DNA of 59,087 nucleotides from Paraburkholderia nodosa DSM 21604 (GTDB taxonomy: Bacteria; Pseudomonadota; Gammaproteobacteria; Burkholderiales; Burkholderiaceae), in NCBI RefSeq assembly GCF_000519185.1, contig NZ_JAFA01000048.1:163-59249 (forward strand), read 5' to 3'. The notes under the pieces are model-generated. The model saw only the letters and a list, made by a program, of their open reading frames with translations. It searched no databases and was not told where the DNA came from. The translations under genes and the position numbers were made by a program. Positions 7,114 to 15,629 of the stretch are shown one piece after another. Position 1 is the stretch's first letter, and each line of letters begins with the position of its first letter.

Positions 7114-8595
7114 ATGAACCTGCCTGCCTGGGTGGCGCTCGGGCGTGGCCTGTTCGTTCCAGCGTCGTCGCGGGCGGCGCCGGACGTGCGGGATATTGGC
7201 CGCGACCACTGGCAGACGACCACGTTCCGCTGGTTCACCGCTTACGCAGCGATCTTCTCGCTCGCGTTCATGGCGCTGCTCGGCGTCATCGAATACTCAG
7301 TGACGCGCGCCATGATGCGCGAGACCGACAGCGGCCTGCGCTGGCAACTGCGCTACTTCGATTCGCGCAGCGACGCGAGCCTTGCCGACGCCATCGACGC
7401 GCGCCTCAGACGCCCCGACCGGCGCGACAACTTCTACGGCCTGTTCGCGCCGGACGGCCGCTGGCTCGCCGGCGATATCCGAGCGATCCCCACGGGTCTT
7501 CCTCTGGGACACTACGGCCAGTCGCACGAGCACACGCGCGGCCAGACGTTCGCGCTCGACCCCGGCTCCGCGCGATCGTCCCTGCGCGCCATGGGCGAGA
7601 TTCGACCCGATGGCGCGCGCCTCGTCGTCGCGCGCACGCTCTCCGACGTGCGCCACGTTCATGACGAACTGATGAAGGCGTTGATCGGCGGCGGTCTCCT
7701 GTGTCTGACTGGCAGCCTGTGCGCCGGACTCGTGCTGAGCATGCGGCAGATCCGGCGCGTCGCCCAGATCAAGCGCGCGACGCGCCGCATCGCGAACGGC
7801 GACCTCGCGATGCGGCTGCCGGTCGCCGGGCGCGACGAACTCGACATGCTCGCGCACCTCGTGAACCGCATGCTCGACGAAGTCGAGCGCCTGATGGGCG
7901 AGGTGAAGAGCGCGTGCGACGGTATCGCCCACGATCTGCGCACGCCGCTCACGCGCTTGCGCCTGCGCCTCTCACACGCCGCCGAAGCGATGGAGCAGCG
8001 CGGCGAGGCGGTGCTCGCCGGCGTGCTGGTTGGCGCGCGCGGGGAGGCCGATGCTGTGCTCGACCGTTTCTCTGCACTCCTGCGCATTTCGGAGATCGGC
8101 GCCATCGATCGCCGCCGCGGCTTTGCGAGCGTGGCCCTGTCCGACCTCGTGCGCGAGCTATGTGAACTCTACGCCCCGCTTGCCGAGGAAAAAGCCATCG
8201 ACATGCACGCCGCCGTCGCGCCGGTCGAACCCATTCACGCCGACCGCGCGCTGCTCTTCGAAGCGTTGAGTAATCTGCTCGACAACGCCATCAAGTTCGC
8301 GCCGCGCGGCGGCGCGGTGCAGATCGAGTTGCGCGCGGGCTCGCGCGGACCGCAGCTCGCTATCGCCGACAATGGACCCGGCATCGCGCCCGGCGAACGC
8401 GCCGCGGTGCTGGGGCGCTTCTACCGCAGCGAGCGCACCCGCCACCTCCCGGGCACCGGCCTCGGGCTTGGCATCGTCTCGGCGATCGTGCGGCTGCACG
8501 ATTTTCACCTTGCCATTGGCGCCGCGAATCCGGGGACGATCGTGACGATCGACTGCTGGACGCCTCAAACGCGCCACGGCCACGCGGGCCCGTAA
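7114..8595 (+). CDS. sensor histidine kinase (copy 1)
   Basis: A 493-residue inner-membrane kinase. The first membrane span is near residues 40-65 and the second near 189-210, enclosing a periplasmic sensor of about 120 residues containing FYGLFAPDGRWLAGDI. HAMP follows, then the H box GIAHDLRTPLTRL with phospho-accepting His273. The N box (LSNLLDNAIKFA), G1 (DNGPGIAPGE) and G2 (GTGLGLGIV) are intact, so it should autophosphorylate. It is clearly paralogous to the kinase at 10133, including in the sensor region. The start is uncertain; the first 35 residues may be too long. The pseudo-receiver regulator begins 3 bases after its stop. Confidence 0.9.
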   Translation: MNLPAWVALGRGLFVPASSRAAPDVRDIGRDHWQTTTFRWFTAYAAIFSLAFMALLGVIEYSVTRAMMRETDSGLRWQLRYFDSRSDASLADAIDARLRRPDRRDNFYGLFAPDGRWLAGDIRAIPTGLPLGHYGQSHEHTRGQTFALDPGSARSSLRAMGEIRPDGARLVVARTLSDVRHVHDELMKALIGGGLLCLTGSLCAGLVLSMRQIRRVAQIKRATRRIANGDLAMRLPVAGRDELDMLAHLVNRMLDEVERLMGEVKSACDGIAHDLRTPLTRLRLRLSHAAEAMEQRGEAVLAGVLVGARGEADAVLDRFSALLRISEIGAIDRRRGFASVALSDLVRELCELYAPLAEEKAIDMHAAVAPVEPIHADRALLFEALSNLLDNAIKFAPRGGAVQIELRAGSRGPQLAIADNGPGIAPGERAAVLGRFYRSERTRHLPGTGLGLGIVSAIVRLHDFHLAIGAANPGTIVTIDCWTPQTRHGHAGP

Positions 8596-8598
8596 TCG

Positions 8599-9297
8599 AT
8601 GCGACTCCTGCTGTGCTCGTCCTCGGCTGCCGAGCGAGGTTACCTGTACAAGGCGTTGAGCGAGAGCCTGAACAGCGTCGAGATTGCCGATGACGTCGAG
8701 TACGCCGTCTATCTCGCGTCGCAGGAGCCGTTCGATACGGTGTTCCTCTGCGCTGCCGCGCCCGAGGCGCACAATGACATCGCCAGCGCGCTTGCGGGCT
8801 TCACGCGTTTGCCCGACGCGCCGGCAATCGTCGTTGCGCTCGCGCGCGCGACCCCCACGGACTGCGCGCGCCTGCTGCGCGCGGGTGCCGATGCGTGCTT
8901 CGTGCAGCCCTGGTCCATTATCGAGATTCAGGAGCGTATGCTCGCGCTGCGCCGCGGCGCGCTCGTTCACGCGAGCGCGCCGCTCGTGCGCCTCGACCCG
9001 TCCACGCGCGACCTCGTGGAGGGCATGCGGCGCGTGCCGCTCACCACGCGCGAGTATCTGCTCGTCGAATGCCTGCTGCGCCATGCGGGCGCGCCCGTCG
9101 CGCGCGAGCAGCTGATTCGCTATGCGTGGCCCGACAAAGCCGACGTCGAGCCGTCGAGTGTGAACCTCGTCGTGTCGCGTCTGCGGCGCAAACTCGCGTC
9201 GCATGGCACGCATGCGAACGTCGAGACGGTGAACCGCTACGGCTATCAACTCGATCTGCACGCGCGGGAGACAATCATCGGCGTAATCGATACGTAA
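8599..9297 (+). CDS. OmpR-like regulator with degenerate receiver (copy 1)
   Basis: A 232-residue protein with a receiver-like N-terminal domain (1-118) and a winged-helix DNA-binding domain (about 130-222; LTTREYLLVECLLRHAG, then SSVNLVVSRLRRKLAS). The receiver lacks the phosphorylation chemistry. The acidic pair is replaced by SSS at 7-9, the phospho-acceptor position after FDTVFL is Cys51, and the conserved Lys before Pro is Gln (FVQPWS). It follows the kinase by 3 bases, so the two are made together, yet classical phosphotransfer is not possible at the usual site. The same changes occur in its paralogue at 11597. Confidence 0.88.
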   Translation: MRLLLCSSSAAERGYLYKALSESLNSVEIADDVEYAVYLASQEPFDTVFLCAAAPEAHNDIASALAGFTRLPDAPAIVVALARATPTDCARLLRAGADACFVQPWSIIEIQERMLALRRGALVHASAPLVRLDPSTRDLVEGMRRVPLTTREYLLVECLLRHAGAPVAREQLIRYAWPDKADVEPSSVNLVVSRLRRKLASHGTHANVETVNRYGYQLDLHARETIIGVIDT

Positions 9298-9409
9298 GCA
9301 CCCAGACGCCGCATGCGAGACCGTATTGCCGTTGCAACCTTAAATTTAATTTCATGAAAGGAATCCCGGTGCGGCGCAGGCGCGACGGTAAACTCGAGGC
9401 TCTTGAATA

Positions 9410-9428
9410 GTCGTGCCGCCGGCACGAC
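9410..9428. promoter_or_regulatory. 19-nt inverted repeat before response regulator
   Basis: GTCGTGCCGCCGGCACGAC consists of two 9-base arms around one base and ends 14 bases before the regulator ATG. It may be an operator or an RNA hairpin affecting translation. An AT-rich patch at 9340-9356 just upstream may be the promoter. Confidence 0.5.
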
Positions 9429-9442
9429 GGAGTGCGAGAAAG

Positions 9443-10126
9443 ATGAGTCAGGTGCGCGTATTGACGGTGGAGGACGATGCCGTCACAGCCAACGAGATCG
9501 TCAGCGAGCTGACGCAGCGCGGTTTTGCGGTCGAATGGGTCGACAACGGCCGGGACGGCATGGCGCGCGCGATGAGCGACGAGTACGACGCCATTACGCT
9601 CGACCGCATGCTGCCGGGCGTGGACGGTCTCTCGATCCTCACGGCCATGCGCACGGTCGGCATTCAGACGCCGGTGCTGATGCTGAGCGCGCTCGGTGAC
9701 GTCGACGAACGCGTGCGCGGCCTGCGCGCGGGCGGCGACGACTACCTCACCAAGCCTTTCGACCCCGAAGAACTCACCGCGCGCCTCGAGGTGCTGCTGC
9801 GCCGCCGCCAGGCCGCGAGCGTCGCGCGCGAGACCGCGCTGCGCGTGGGGCCGCTCGAACTCGACCTCATTTCGCGCAAGGTGCGCCGCGACGGCGAAGA
9901 AGTCGTGCTGCTGCCTACCGAGTATCGCGTGCTCGAATTCATGATGCGCCATGCAGGCAAGACCATCACCCGCACCATGCTGTTCGAAGCCGTATGGGGC
10001 TACCACTTCGATCCGGGCACCAACCTGATCGACGTGCACATGGGCCGCCTGCGCAAGAAAATCGATCCGCCGGGCGTGCCGCCGCTGATTCAGACCGTGC
10101 GCGGCTCCGGCTACATTCTCGGATAA
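9443..10126 (+). CDS. OmpR-family response regulator (canonical)
   Basis: A 227-residue regulator with a complete receiver: acidic residues E10-D11-D12, phospho-acceptor Asp54 (ITLDRMLPG), Ser82 and Lys104 (YLTKPF). A Trans_reg_C winged helix follows (VLLPTEYRVLEFMMRHAGK, then NLIDVHMGRLRKKID). The start MSQVRVLTVE is preferred over an ATG 30 bases earlier because the receiver begins at once and GAGAAAG lies upstream. The kinase at 10133 begins 6 bases downstream. It is the only fully canonical regulator in the block and may accept phosphate from both paralogous kinases. Confidence 0.93.
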   Translation: MSQVRVLTVEDDAVTANEIVSELTQRGFAVEWVDNGRDGMARAMSDEYDAITLDRMLPGVDGLSILTAMRTVGIQTPVLMLSALGDVDERVRGLRAGGDDYLTKPFDPEELTARLEVLLRRRQAASVARETALRVGPLELDLISRKVRRDGEEVVLLPTEYRVLEFMMRHAGKTITRTMLFEAVWGYHFDPGTNLIDVHMGRLRKKIDPPGVPPLIQTVRGSGYILG

Positions 10127-10132
10127 ACCGCT

Positions 10133-11563
10133 TTGTCGAGTCGTTCTTCTCCCGCCGCGTCCGCGCCGTTGCGCCGGCGCTGGCCCACCACGACGTTCCG
10201 CTGGCTGTGCGCCTACACCGCGCTGTTCGGCGTCTTTCTCACGCTGCTGGTCGGCTTCATTGCGTTGACCGCGAGCACGACGATCGAGCGCGACGCCGAT
10301 TCCATCATGGGCTGGCAACTCATCTATTTCGATTCGATTCCCGATGCGCAGTTGCCCGAGGCGATCCATCAGCGGCTCGAACACGAGCGCATGCACGTCA
10401 ATTATTGTGGACTCTTTACGAGTGATGGCCGCTATATCGCGGGCGACCTGCTCGCGCCCCCGCCGAACTTGACCTATACGCGCGAAGGCAGCACGCACGC
10501 GCATACGGTGAAGCTGCTCGACCGCGATGTTTCGCCCGTGGTTCGCGCCATGGGCGAGGTGCGGCCGAGCGGCTTGCGCCTCGTCGTCGCGCGCGACATG
10601 ACGAGCGTGCTGCGCATTCGCAAGATCATGGTGCGCACGCTCGCGGCGGGCGCCGTGCTCGCGTTGCTTGCGGCCGCGGCGGGCGGCCTCGTGCTCGGCA
10701 TGCGCCAGATCCGGCGCGTGCGCGAAATCCGCCGCGTGACCGAATGCATCGCACGCGGCGACCTCGATCGGCGTCTGCCCGTGGGCGGCGACGACGAACT
10801 CGACATGCTCGCCCATCTCGTGAACCACATGCTCGACGAAGTGGAGCGGCTGATGGGCGAAGTGAAGGGCGCCTGCGACGGCATCGCGCACGACCTGCGC
10901 ACGCCGCTCGTGCATCTGCACACGCTGCTCGCGCGCGTGGCCGAGCGCGACAGCGTGCGCGGCGACGCCGCCGGTTCGGTGCTGCTCGATCAGGCTCGCA
11001 CCGAGACCGGCCAGCTGCTCGAACGCTTCCGCGCGATGCTGCGCATCTCCGAGATCGGCACGCTGCAACGGCGCGGCGGCTTCGCGACCGTCGACCTGCA
11101 CGAACTGGTGCAGGAACTCGCCGACCTCTACGAGCCGCTCGCCGAGAGCCGCGAACTCGAATGGCGCATCACGGCCGAGCCCGTCGCCGAGATTCACGGC
11201 GACCGCGCGCTGCTGTTCGAGGCGTTCAACAATCTCATCGACAACGCCATCAAGTTCGCACCGCAAGGCGGCGTGGTGAGCGTGACGCTGCGCACGACGC
11301 CGCTCGGCCCGTTGCTCGAAGTGGCCGACAACGGTCCCGGCATTGCGCCTGGCGAGCGCGCGGCGGTCCTGCAGCGTTTCTATCGTGGCGAGGCGGTGCG
11401 CCATATCGCCGGCTCGGGTCTGGGGCTTTGCGTCGTGGCCGCCGTGATGCGCGTGCACGATTTCACGCTGCGCATCGACGACGCACGCGAACTGGCGGGC
11501 GAGAAGCCCGGCGGCCCGGGTACGCGCATGAGCGTGGAATGCTGGCCGCGCTCGTTCGCCTGA
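10133..11563 (+). CDS. sensor histidine kinase (copy 2)
   Basis: A 476-residue membrane kinase, paralogue of the one at 7114. Membrane spans lie near residues 22-48 and 168-190, enclosing a sensor with NYCGLFTSDGRYIAGDL. HAMP, the H box GIAHDLRTPLVHL (His253), FNNLIDNAIKFA, DNGPGIAPGE and GSGLGLCVV are intact. The start appears to be TTG at 10133, six bases after the regulator stop; no ATG lies in frame before the first membrane span, and a TTG at 10169 is the only close alternative. Coupled translation with the upstream regulator is likely. Confidence 0.88.
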   Translation: MSSRSSPAASAPLRRRWPTTTFRWLCAYTALFGVFLTLLVGFIALTASTTIERDADSIMGWQLIYFDSIPDAQLPEAIHQRLEHERMHVNYCGLFTSDGRYIAGDLLAPPPNLTYTREGSTHAHTVKLLDRDVSPVVRAMGEVRPSGLRLVVARDMTSVLRIRKIMVRTLAAGAVLALLAAAAGGLVLGMRQIRRVREIRRVTECIARGDLDRRLPVGGDDELDMLAHLVNHMLDEVERLMGEVKGACDGIAHDLRTPLVHLHTLLARVAERDSVRGDAAGSVLLDQARTETGQLLERFRAMLRISEIGTLQRRGGFATVDLHELVQELADLYEPLAESRELEWRITAEPVAEIHGDRALLFEAFNNLIDNAIKFAPQGGVVSVTLRTTPLGPLLEVADNGPGIAPGERAAVLQRFYRGEAVRHIAGSGLGLCVVAAVMRVHDFTLRIDDARELAGEKPGGPGTRMSVECWPRSFA

Positions 11564-11596
11564 CCTCTCCCGTCCAGCCGTCGGGCACTCGCCGTC

Positions 11597-12325
11597 ATGC
11601 GCATACTCCTCGTCTCCCCGAATCACGCCGAAGGCGCCTGGCTCCAGAAGGCCCTGCACGAAAGCGCGCATAGCCTGCAGCGCGCGGAAGACTTGCGCGA
11701 CGGCGTGTTCGTCGCGGGAGAGGAGCCGTTCGATGCGGTGATCGTCATGGCGCTCGACGGCGCGCTGCTGCCTGCGTTGCACGGCATCCTGCCCGGGCTC
11801 ACCAGGGTCGCAGCCGGCGCGACGGTCATCGCCGTGCTCGGCGTCGAAGCGAGCGCGAGCGAGCGCTCGAAGGTGCTGCGCGCGGGCGCCGACGCGTGCT
11901 TTCGCTACCCGTTCTCGTTCATCGAAATGCACGAGCGCATGCACGCGCTATTGCGCACCACGGCGGCGTGCGGCGGCGGCGTGCAGGGTGGGCAGCCCGC
12001 GCAGGCCGCAAGCGGCGCACAGCCCGTCCAGAACGCGCCACAGCTCGATGCGGGTACGCGCGAGATCGTGGAGGGCGCACGCCGCGCGGAACTCACGCGC
12101 CGCGAGTACCTGCTCGTCGAATGCCTGCTGCGTCAAACCAACGTGCCCGTGCCGCGCGACCAGATGATCCGCTACGCGTGGCCCGAGAAGGACGACATCG
12201 ACGCCTCGACCGTCAACCTCGTCGTTTCGCGGCTGCGGCGCAAGCTCGCGCGCGAGGGCATCGATGTGCGCATCGACACCATCAACCGCTACGGCTATCA
12301 ACTGACCTTGCCGACGTTCGACTGA
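11597..12325 (+). CDS. OmpR-like regulator with degenerate receiver (copy 2)
   Basis: A 242-residue paralogue of the protein at 8599. The receiver fold is recognisable, but the acidic pair is SPN (7-9), the phospho-acceptor position is Met51 (FDAVIVM), and the conserved Lys is Tyr (FRYPFS). A Gly/Ala/Gln-rich linker near residues 120-150 joins it to a winged-helix domain (LTRREYLLVECLLRQTN, STVNLVVSRLRRKLAR). It follows kinase 2 by 33 bases. DNA binding is probably intact, while signal input must differ from phosphorylation. Confidence 0.87.
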   Translation: MRILLVSPNHAEGAWLQKALHESAHSLQRAEDLRDGVFVAGEEPFDAVIVMALDGALLPALHGILPGLTRVAAGATVIAVLGVEASASERSKVLRAGADACFRYPFSFIEMHERMHALLRTTAACGGGVQGGQPAQAASGAQPVQNAPQLDAGTREIVEGARRAELTRREYLLVECLLRQTNVPVPRDQMIRYAWPEKDDIDASTVNLVVSRLRRKLAREGIDVRIDTINRYGYQLTLPTFD

Positions 12326-12336
12326 TGCGAGCGCTG

Positions 12337-12365
12337 AGGTAACCGTTTGTGGGAACCGGTTACCT
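12337..12365. repeat. outlying iteron and inverted GGTTACCT pair
   Basis: The minus strand of 12337-12353 reads CCCACAAACGGTTACCT, matching the origin iteron consensus at all but one fixed position. The plus strand of 12357-12365 repeats CGGTTACCT, so the two GGTTACC arms face each other. The site is in an intergenic gap about 6 kb from the array. A weaker look-alike, CCCATAAGGCGGTACCC, is at 12569-12585 inside the next gene. Confidence 0.5.
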
Positions 12366-12400
12366 ATCCGGGCGCGGACGCATGGGTTTGTTAACATCAA

Positions 12401-12430
12401 AAAGCAAACGGCACGCTGAGAGCGTGCCGT
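12401..12430 (-). terminator. terminator of DUF4148 gene at 12464
   Basis: An ACGGCACGCT/AGCGTGCCGT stem with a 3-base loop is followed on the minus strand by TTGCTTTTTG. It may also stop transcription from the two-component block on the other strand, but no U run is present there. Confidence 0.7.
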
Positions 12431-12463
12431 TCACCCGTGCCTGAAAAGCCCCGTCTGTCGTGC

Positions 12464-12748
12464 TCAGTGCGCGTAGAGCGTGGAGTTCAGGTACGCAAGC
12501 TGACCGTCCTGCTCCGCCTGCACGAGTTCGTGATACACCTCGGCGCGCGTCTTTTCATGGACCGCCTGCCCATAAGGCGGTACCCATCCGCCGGGCGCAA
12601 CCGTGGGGGCCGTGTCGTTCGCCGCGACCTGGGTGGCTGCCGCGGGCTGGCCGGCCTGCGAGCCGGCCGTCGGTGCAGGGGTTTGTGCAAAAGCGGACGT
12701 GGCGGTGACGACACCGGCAAGCGCAGCGATGATCATGAGAGCCTTCAT
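12464..12748 (-). CDS. DUF4148 family secreted protein
   Basis: A 94-residue protein with a clear signal peptide (MKALMIIAALAGVVTATSAFA) and the C-terminal DUF4148 pattern KTRAEVYHELVQAEQDGQL. GGAGG precedes the ATG. It is convergent with the two-component block. The middle is low-complexity Ala/Pro/Gln/Thr. Function is unknown; the family is small, abundant and probably periplasmic. It resembles the protein at 27797 (RAQVRHELVQAERDGQL) more closely than the one at 6366. Confidence 0.8.
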   Translation of the reverse strand: MKALMIIAALAGVVTATSAFAQTPAPTAGSQAGQPAAATQVAANDTAPTVAPGGWVPPYGQAVHEKTRAEVYHELVQAEQDGQLAYLNSTLYAH

Positions 12749-12893
12749 GTGACTATTCCTCCAGGAGTGAGATCGGTTAGCCGGTCAGCGAATGCGATAA
12801 ATCGCATCCCGGTGTGAGTAGAATAGTTAGGTCACCCTATCGAACCCGATGCAGCTCCATGAAGAAATGTTTATCGGCGCGAGAGGATTCGGT

Positions 12894-12924
12894 GAAAATA
12901 AAAACCCCGCGCAGAGGCGGGGTT
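12894..12924 (-). terminator. terminator of RND efflux operon
   Basis: A CCCCGC/GCGGGG stem is followed on the minus strand by TTTTTATTTT, 41 bases after the stop of the outer-membrane factor. Confidence 0.8.
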
Positions 12925-12964
12925 CGGGTGGCGATCAATGCGGCTGGCGCCGCTTCAGGGGCGT

Positions 12965-14419
12965 TCAGGAAGCCGCTTTGTCCTCGAGCAGATCCTGCGT
13001 GCTCCAGCCGCCGCCTATCGCCTGTATGAGGCCCACGGTGGCTTCGAGGCGCCGTGTGTCCAGTTCCAGCGAGGCAATCTGCGTGGAGAGTTCGGTCGTT
13101 TGCGCCGTCACGACGTCGAGGTAGCTCACCACGCCGTCGCGGTAGCGCGACATCGAAAGCGTGAGGGTGCGCTGCGCCGCCGTGAGCGCCTCGTCTTCGC
13201 GCTGTGCTTCGTCGCCGAGATGGTGCAGCAGCGCGAGGTTGTCTTCGACCTGCTGGAACGCATTGAGTACCGTGGCCTTGTACTGCGCGCCGTTCTCGGC
13301 GAGCTTCGCCTGCGCGCCGCGCACGACTGCCGCACGGCGCCCGCCGTCGAAGATCGTCATCATGAGCGTGGGGCCGATCGACCACATCTCGTTGGGCGCG
13401 ACGATCCACGGCGAGAAGGTGTCGCTCTGGAAGCCGCCGTCGAGGCCGAGTGAAAGATCGGGGAAGAATGCGGCCTTCGCCACGCCGATCTGCGCATTGG
13501 AGGCGGCGACGCGCCGCTCCGCTGCAGCGATATCGGGCCGCCGTTGCAGCAGCGCCGATGGTAGTCCCACAGGCAGATTCGGCAAATGCGGGCGCATCGT
13601 GTCCGGCGCGACATTGAACTGCGAGGCCGGCACGCCGATGAGCGTGGCGATGGCGTGCTCGTAGAGCGCGCGGCGCGCGCTCACGTCATCGGCTGCGGCC
13701 TGCGCCGAGGCGAGCTGCGTTTTCGCGCGCGAGACGTCGAGCGAAGAAGAGATGCCGCCGCGATGGCGGCTCTCGGTCAGCTCCAGCGCGTGACGATAGG
13801 CGGCGATGGTGTCGTCGAGCAGCTTCGACTGCTGGTCGAGTCCGAGCAGGTCGAACCAGGTGGTGGCGAGCTTCGCCTGCAGGCTCAGTTGCAGCGAAGC
13901 GATATCGGCCTCGCTGGCGACGCTCGAGGCTTCGCCTGCCTTCACCTCGTTGCGCACCTTGCCCCACAGGTCGAGGTCGTAGCCGATACCCACGTCGAGC
14001 GTGTTCGAGTTGTACACGTTGGGCTGATCCGAGCCGCGCAGCGGGCGCAGCGCCGACTGGCGCTCGCGCGACACGTTCGCCTCTGCACCGACGGTCGGCA
14101 GCAGGGCGGAGCGCGCCTGCGCGACGAGCGCGTCGGCTTCGTCGTGACGCGCGAGCGCTGCCGCGACATTGGGATTCGCCTTCGCAACCTGCGGCTCGAG
14201 CTGATTCAACACGGGATCGTCGAACGCGCGCCACCAGCCATCGCGCAGGAGCTCGTCGGCCGGGCGCGCCGTCTGCCAGTCGCCCGTTTCCTTGAAGCGC
14301 GTGGGAATGGCCGTGGCGGGCGCGTGATACGTGGGCGCGAACGAGCACGCCGAGAGCAGCAGGGCCGCCGCAAGCGCAACGGCGCGCAACGTGTGCACAG
14401 GCACAGACTGCTTAGCCAT
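12965..14419 (-). CDS. NodT-family outer-membrane efflux lipoprotein
   Basis: The outer-membrane channel of a tripartite RND pump, about 484 aa. The signal peptide ends in a lipobox (LLLSAC), so Cys is acylated; FAPTYHAP follows as in OprM/NodT proteins. Two repeats of the outer-membrane efflux fold are visible (WWRAFDDPVLNQLEPQV, YDLDLWGKVRNEVKAGEA, then RRPDIAAAERRVAASNAQIG and MSRYRDGVVSYLDVV). The ATG at 14419 is chosen over GTG at 14425 because GGAG lies 7 bases before it; it overlaps the upstream gene by 8 bases. It is the last gene of the operon. Confidence 0.93.
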   Translation of the reverse strand: MAKQSVPVHTLRAVALAAALLLSACSFAPTYHAPATAIPTRFKETGDWQTARPADELLRDGWWRAFDDPVLNQLEPQVAKANPNVAAALARHDEADALVAQARSALLPTVGAEANVSRERQSALRPLRGSDQPNVYNSNTLDVGIGYDLDLWGKVRNEVKAGEASSVASEADIASLQLSLQAKLATTWFDLLGLDQQSKLLDDTIAAYRHALELTESRHRGGISSSLDVSRAKTQLASAQAAADDVSARRALYEHAIATLIGVPASQFNVAPDTMRPHLPNLPVGLPSALLQRRPDIAAAERRVAASNAQIGVAKAAFFPDLSLGLDGGFQSDTFSPWIVAPNEMWSIGPTLMMTIFDGGRRAAVVRGAQAKLAENGAQYKATVLNAFQQVEDNLALLHHLGDEAQREDEALTAAQRTLTLSMSRYRDGVVSYLDVVTAQTTELSTQIASLELDTRRLEATVGLIQAIGGGWSTQDLLEDKAAS

Positions 14420-15629
14420 GCGCACGCTCCGGGTCGTGCATGGCCGCGGTTTGCGCCGATTGCGCGCCTGGCGCGTTAGCGGACGCGAGGCGCACGAGGT
14501 CGCCGCTCGCCAGCGAATCCGGAGGATTGTCGATCACACGCTCGCCCGCATGCAGTCCGGAGGTGATCTCCACGCGCGTACCGAGATCGGTGCCGATCGT
14601 CACGTCGCGCAACTGCACGTGCTGATGCGCGTCCGCGACGGCGACCTGCATGCCGTGCGCGCGGAAGATCAGCGCGCTTGCGGGCACGAACAGCGCGTGC
14701 GCGTCGCCCGGCATCGCGAGGTGGACTTCGGTGTACTCGCCGGGGAAGAGCTGGCCTTGCTTGTTGTCCACGGCGAGCTGCACGAGCATCGTGCCCGAAG
14801 CGGGCGAGATCGACTGGTCGGTGTCCACGAGCTTCGCGTCGAACTTTACGCCAGGGCGCTCGGGCACGGTGAGCGTGGCGTGCATGCCCGGCTTGATCGA
14901 GGCGGCGTCGCTTTGCGGCACGCTCACGTACACGCGCAACTGGCTCGCATCGGAGACGGTGAAGAGATCGGGGCCGCTGCCGCTGCCGGCGTCGATCAGC
15001 GCGCCCACGTCGGTCTTGCGTGCGGTGACGATGCCATCGAACGGGGCCGTGATGCGCTTGAACGATTCGAGCGCCTCGAGCCGCCGCACGTTGGCCTCGT
15101 TCGCCTCCACGGTGGCTTGCTTGGCGATCAGGTCGGAAGTTTTCTCGTCGGCCTCCTGCTGCGAGACCGAGTCCTGCTTGAGCATCTCGGTCCAGCGCTT
15201 CGCCGTGGTGGCGGCGAGCTTTTCGTTGGCGACGGAGTTCTGCAGATCGGCGCGCGCCTGCTGAAGCTGCTGGTCGAGGTCGGGCGTGTCGATCACGCCG
15301 AGCAGTTGGCCCGCCTTTACGTGCGTGCCGATGTCGGCGTACCACGCGTGCAGATAGCCGGACACACGCGCATAGATGGGCGCGTTGATGTAGGCGGCGA
15401 GGCGCCCCGGCAGCACGAGCGGCTCCGATGCCGGGCTCGCCTGCGGCTGCACGGTGGCGACGGTCGGAATGGCCTGCGCGTCGGTCCACGTGGCGAGTTC
15501 CTGATGCGCGTGAACACGGCTGAAGATGCCGCCGGACACGATGCCGGCCGCCACCATCAACGCGATGGCGGCAGTGGATTTCAGGTGACGCAGCGGCTGC
15601 AGCGAGGCGATGTCGATTTCAGTAGACAT
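14412..15629 (-). CDS. RND efflux periplasmic adaptor (membrane fusion protein)
   Basis: A 405-residue adaptor bridging the RND pump and outer-membrane channel. It has one N-terminal membrane anchor (AAIALMVAAGIVSG), a lipoyl half-motif (YARVSGYLHAWYADIGTHVKAGQLL), a long alpha hairpin near residues 115-195, the second lipoyl half (FDGIVTARKTDVGALI) and beta-barrel parts. The start MSTEIDIASL has GGAG 7 bases upstream and overlaps the RND gene by 11 bases. Substrate cannot be told from sequence. Confidence 0.93.
   Translation of the reverse strand: MSTEIDIASLQPLRHLKSTAAIALMVAAGIVSGGIFSRVHAHQELATWTDAQAIPTVATVQPQASPASEPLVLPGRLAAYINAPIYARVSGYLHAWYADIGTHVKAGQLLGVIDTPDLDQQLQQARADLQNSVANEKLAATTAKRWTEMLKQDSVSQQEADEKTSDLIAKQATVEANEANVRRLEALESFKRITAPFDGIVTARKTDVGALIDAGSGSGPDLFTVSDASQLRVYVSVPQSDAASIKPGMHATLTVPERPGVKFDAKLVDTDQSISPASGTMLVQLAVDNKQGQLFPGEYTEVHLAMPGDAHALFVPASALIFRAHGMQVAVADAHQHVQLRDVTIGTDLGTRVEITSGLHAGERVIDNPPDSLASGDLVRLASANAPGAQSAQTAAMHDPERAHG

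Noticed and set aside
9275..11944. Very long 889-codon minus-strand frame
   Set aside because: It lies antisense to two regulators and a kinase with clear families. High GC content opens such frames; its composition is His/Arg/Ala-rich and not protein-like.
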